Positions 6,877 to 8,060 of a stretch of 8,060 bases of DNA are shown here, piece after piece. The stretch is from a bacterium (GTDB lineage: Bacteria > Desulfobacterota > Deferrisomatia > Deferrisomatales > BM512), in contig SRXB01000085.1 in assembly GCA_009724975.1 (NCBI GenBank), forward strand, positions 1 through 8,060. Direction: 5' to 3'. The translations under genes were made by a program, and so were the position numbers. Under the pieces are notes generated by a model that was not told the DNA's origin, ran no database searches, and was given only the letters and a program-made list of their open reading frames with translations. Numbering within the stretch: position 1 is the first letter of the stretch; the number at the start of each line of letters is the position of its first letter.

Positions 6877-6905
6877 GACGGCAACTCACTCGATTCGTTT
6901 TTCAT
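6873..6905 (-). other. Possible 10-codon upstream reading frame before the RSH gene
   Basis: An ATG at 6905-6903 opens MKNESSELPS and stops at TGA (6875-6873), which overlaps the TTG start of the RSH gene as TTGA. No Shine-Dalgarno sequence precedes the ATG. If the weak promoter at 6914-6943 is real, the message would be almost leaderless here. Such a frame could deliver ribosomes to a TTG start that has only a weak binding site, but short frames like this arise easily by chance. Confidence 0.2.
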
Positions 6906-6913
6906 GGTTTTGG

Positions 6914-6943
6914 ATTATTCCACAAACTATCTCTCCACCCCAA
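6914..6943 (-). promoter_or_regulatory. Weak candidate promoter for the RSH-rsmB-PASTA unit
   Basis: The minus strand shows a -10-like AATAAT (6914-6919) and TTGGGG (6938-6943) at 18-nt spacing, in an AT-richer 91-bp gap downstream of the protease gene. Both boxes are imperfect. The predicted start lies near 6907. No convincing terminator with a U tract follows the protease gene, so transcription may also come from further upstream. Confidence 0.3.
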
Positions 6944-6967
6944 ATGCAAAGAGCCTTTTTTAGGGGG

Positions 6968-8060
6968 TCAGGGAAGGTTTTCGGCGGAAAATCTCTCTTT
7001 TTGCCTCTCAAGGTAGGGGATTTCATCTTCCGCGCCGGAATTTTTCGCGAATTCCAGAGCTATTTCGATTGTTTTCCTGGCCTCCTCGGTTTCTCCGGCG
7101 CACCAGTGGGCCTCGGCCAGCGTGTCGAGGAACGAGGGGAGCGGGAGGATGAGGCAGGCCGCTTCGGCGTGCGAAACAGCCTCGGCGCAGTTTTTCACGG
7201 CGGGATTTTGTGATTTGGCCAGCACCCACGCGAGGGCGTTCTGGACGTAGGGGTTTTGGGGGTCCATCTCTGCTGCCCTGTATAGCTCACCGACGCCTTT
7301 TTCGTCCTGCCCGTCTTCGTAATAGAGCATGCCGAGGGCCATCAAGGGGCCCGCCTCGTCGGGGTTTCGCGACATGTATGACTCTATTCCGGTTTTTGTG
7401 GCCGTGAAGTAAAGCCATCCGGCCACGACGGGGATTTTGGCCGCCGCCGCGAGGGTGGTTGCGGTCAGGAGGCCCGCCCACAAGAGGTTTTTTATCTTCC
7501 GTATCTTTTTCTCGTGCGCCTGGGCCGAGTCTGGCTGCGAGAAGGCTTCTTGAAGGAACGCCACCCTTTCCGAGATCGAGCCGTGGTGCCAGGAGGGTAT
7601 ATCGCGCAGGTCGCCGGAGTGGGCCGATATTTTCAGGAGGGCCGACTGTATGGGAAGGGGGCTGCCCATGACCTGGAGGGAGTAGAGGTCTGCCTGCCGC
7701 TCGAAGTTGCGTGATATTGCCCCGAAGATGAAGCGAAAGCCGATTATGACGAAAACTATAGTGAGGGCGGAGGTGGCGAAGGCGGCGTAGCTTCCCGCGT
7801 TTTCGCGGGCCAGGGTTTCGGGGTGGGCCATCTGCCCCCATATCGCGGCCAGGCTGACAGCGTCATATAGAAGCGATATCGCCGAGGCGAAGAGGCCCGT
7901 GAAAAATATGATGTAAAACCAAAGGTGCCTATGTTTCACGTGGCCGGCCTCATGGGCGACGACTCCGGCGACCTCGTCCTCATCTAGCGCCTCAAGGAGG
8001 GCGGGGGTGACCAGCAGGTAGCGAAAGCGCGGGACCAGACCGATTATTCCGGCGGTCATC
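6968..8060 (-). CDS. Membrane M48 metalloprotease with C-terminal TPR-like repeats (5' end beyond the right edge)
   Basis: Zinc-dependent peptidase of the M48 (Ste24/HtpX-like) family, probably in envelope protein quality control. About 363 residues are visible and the reading continues off the edge. The Met at 8059 fits an internal position just before the conserved TxG...RYLLVTPALLEALDEDE block of the family, not a start. Counting from that Met, the zinc motif HEAGH is at 36-40 and the third ligand E120 is in NFERQAD, where D124 is also typical. Hydrophobic segments lie at about 46-74 and 92-115, with another near 195-220. Residues about 231-345 form TPR-like helical pairs (LMALGMLYYEDGQ, YVQNALAWVLAKSQ, DTLAEAHWCAGETEEARKTI), suggesting protein or substrate binding on the same face as the C-terminus. 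HtpX itself lacks this repeat tail, and BepA has a similar protease-TPR plan but is soluble in the periplasm; neither name is assigned. Confidence 0.9.
   Translation of the reverse strand, partial: MTAGIIGLVPRFRYLLVTPALLEALDEDEVAGVVAHEAGHVKHRHLWFYIIFFTGLFASAISLLYDAVSLAAIWGQMAHPETLARENAGSYAAFATSALTIVFVIIGFRFIFGAISRNFERQADLYSLQVMGSPLPIQSALLKISAHSGDLRDIPSWHHGSISERVAFLQEAFSQPDSAQAHEKKIRKIKNLLWAGLLTATTLAAAAKIPVVAGWLYFTATKTGIESYMSRNPDEAGPLMALGMLYYEDGQDEKGVGELYRAAEMDPQNPYVQNALAWVLAKSQNPAVKNCAEAVSHAEAACLILPLPSFLDTLAEAHWCAGETEEARKTIEIALEFAKNSGAEDEIPYLERQKERFSAENLP

Noticed and set aside
6938..6966. Inverted repeat CCCCAAA / TTTAGGGG just past the protease stop, considered as a terminator
   Set aside because: The arms are short with a bulge, and no T tract follows the stem on the minus strand, so it does not fit an intrinsic terminator.
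7287..7841. 184-codon minus-strand frame within the M48 gene
   Set aside because: It is an out-of-frame shadow with an Arg/Pro-rich product, and the M48 frame covers the same bases with clear motifs.

Overview
This GC-rich, densely coded bacterial chromosome segment carries six protein genes, all read from the minus strand. In transcription order (right to left) they are: a membrane M48 metalloprotease with a TPR tail (cut by the right edge), a long RelA/SpoT homologue (RSH), the 16S rRNA cytosine methyltransferase rsmB, a small membrane-anchored PASTA protein, ribulose-phosphate 3-epimerase (rpe), and isoleucyl-tRNA synthetase (ileS, cut by the left edge). I see no mobile element, CRISPR array, tRNA or rRNA. 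The order rsmB - PASTA protein - rpe is one I know from Deltaproteobacteria in the broad sense (for example the Geobacter group). The window therefore most likely comes from that assemblage or a related uncultured lineage; this is inference from gene order and protein character, not a phylogeny.

Layout. Positions 6968-8060 hold the protease gene. A 91-bp gap follows, with a possible weak promoter and a tiny upstream reading frame. The RSH gene (4801-6876) and rsmB (3440-4804) overlap by ATGA, and rsmB overlaps the PASTA gene (2727-3440) by TGATG, so these three look like one translationally coupled unit. A 117-bp gap with a perfect TATAAT box precedes rpe (1950-2609). A GC-rich hairpin with a U-rich tail sits across the rpe stop codon, and ileS (1-1895) follows with a good Shine-Dalgarno sequence and a TTG start.

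Functions. Most of the window is housekeeping: translation (IleRS, RsmB), central carbon metabolism (Rpe) and envelope proteins (M48 protease, PASTA protein). The unusual member is the RSH. It keeps the whole long-RSH layout (HD hydrolase, synthetase-like region, TGS, zinc-finger/CC, ACT), and its HD metal-binding residues are intact. Its synthetase region, however, is shortened and lacks nearly every residue needed for (p)ppGpp synthesis. It reads as a hydrolase-only or purely regulatory RSH, placed directly upstream of and coupled to an rRNA methyltransferase. That is the best lead in the window.
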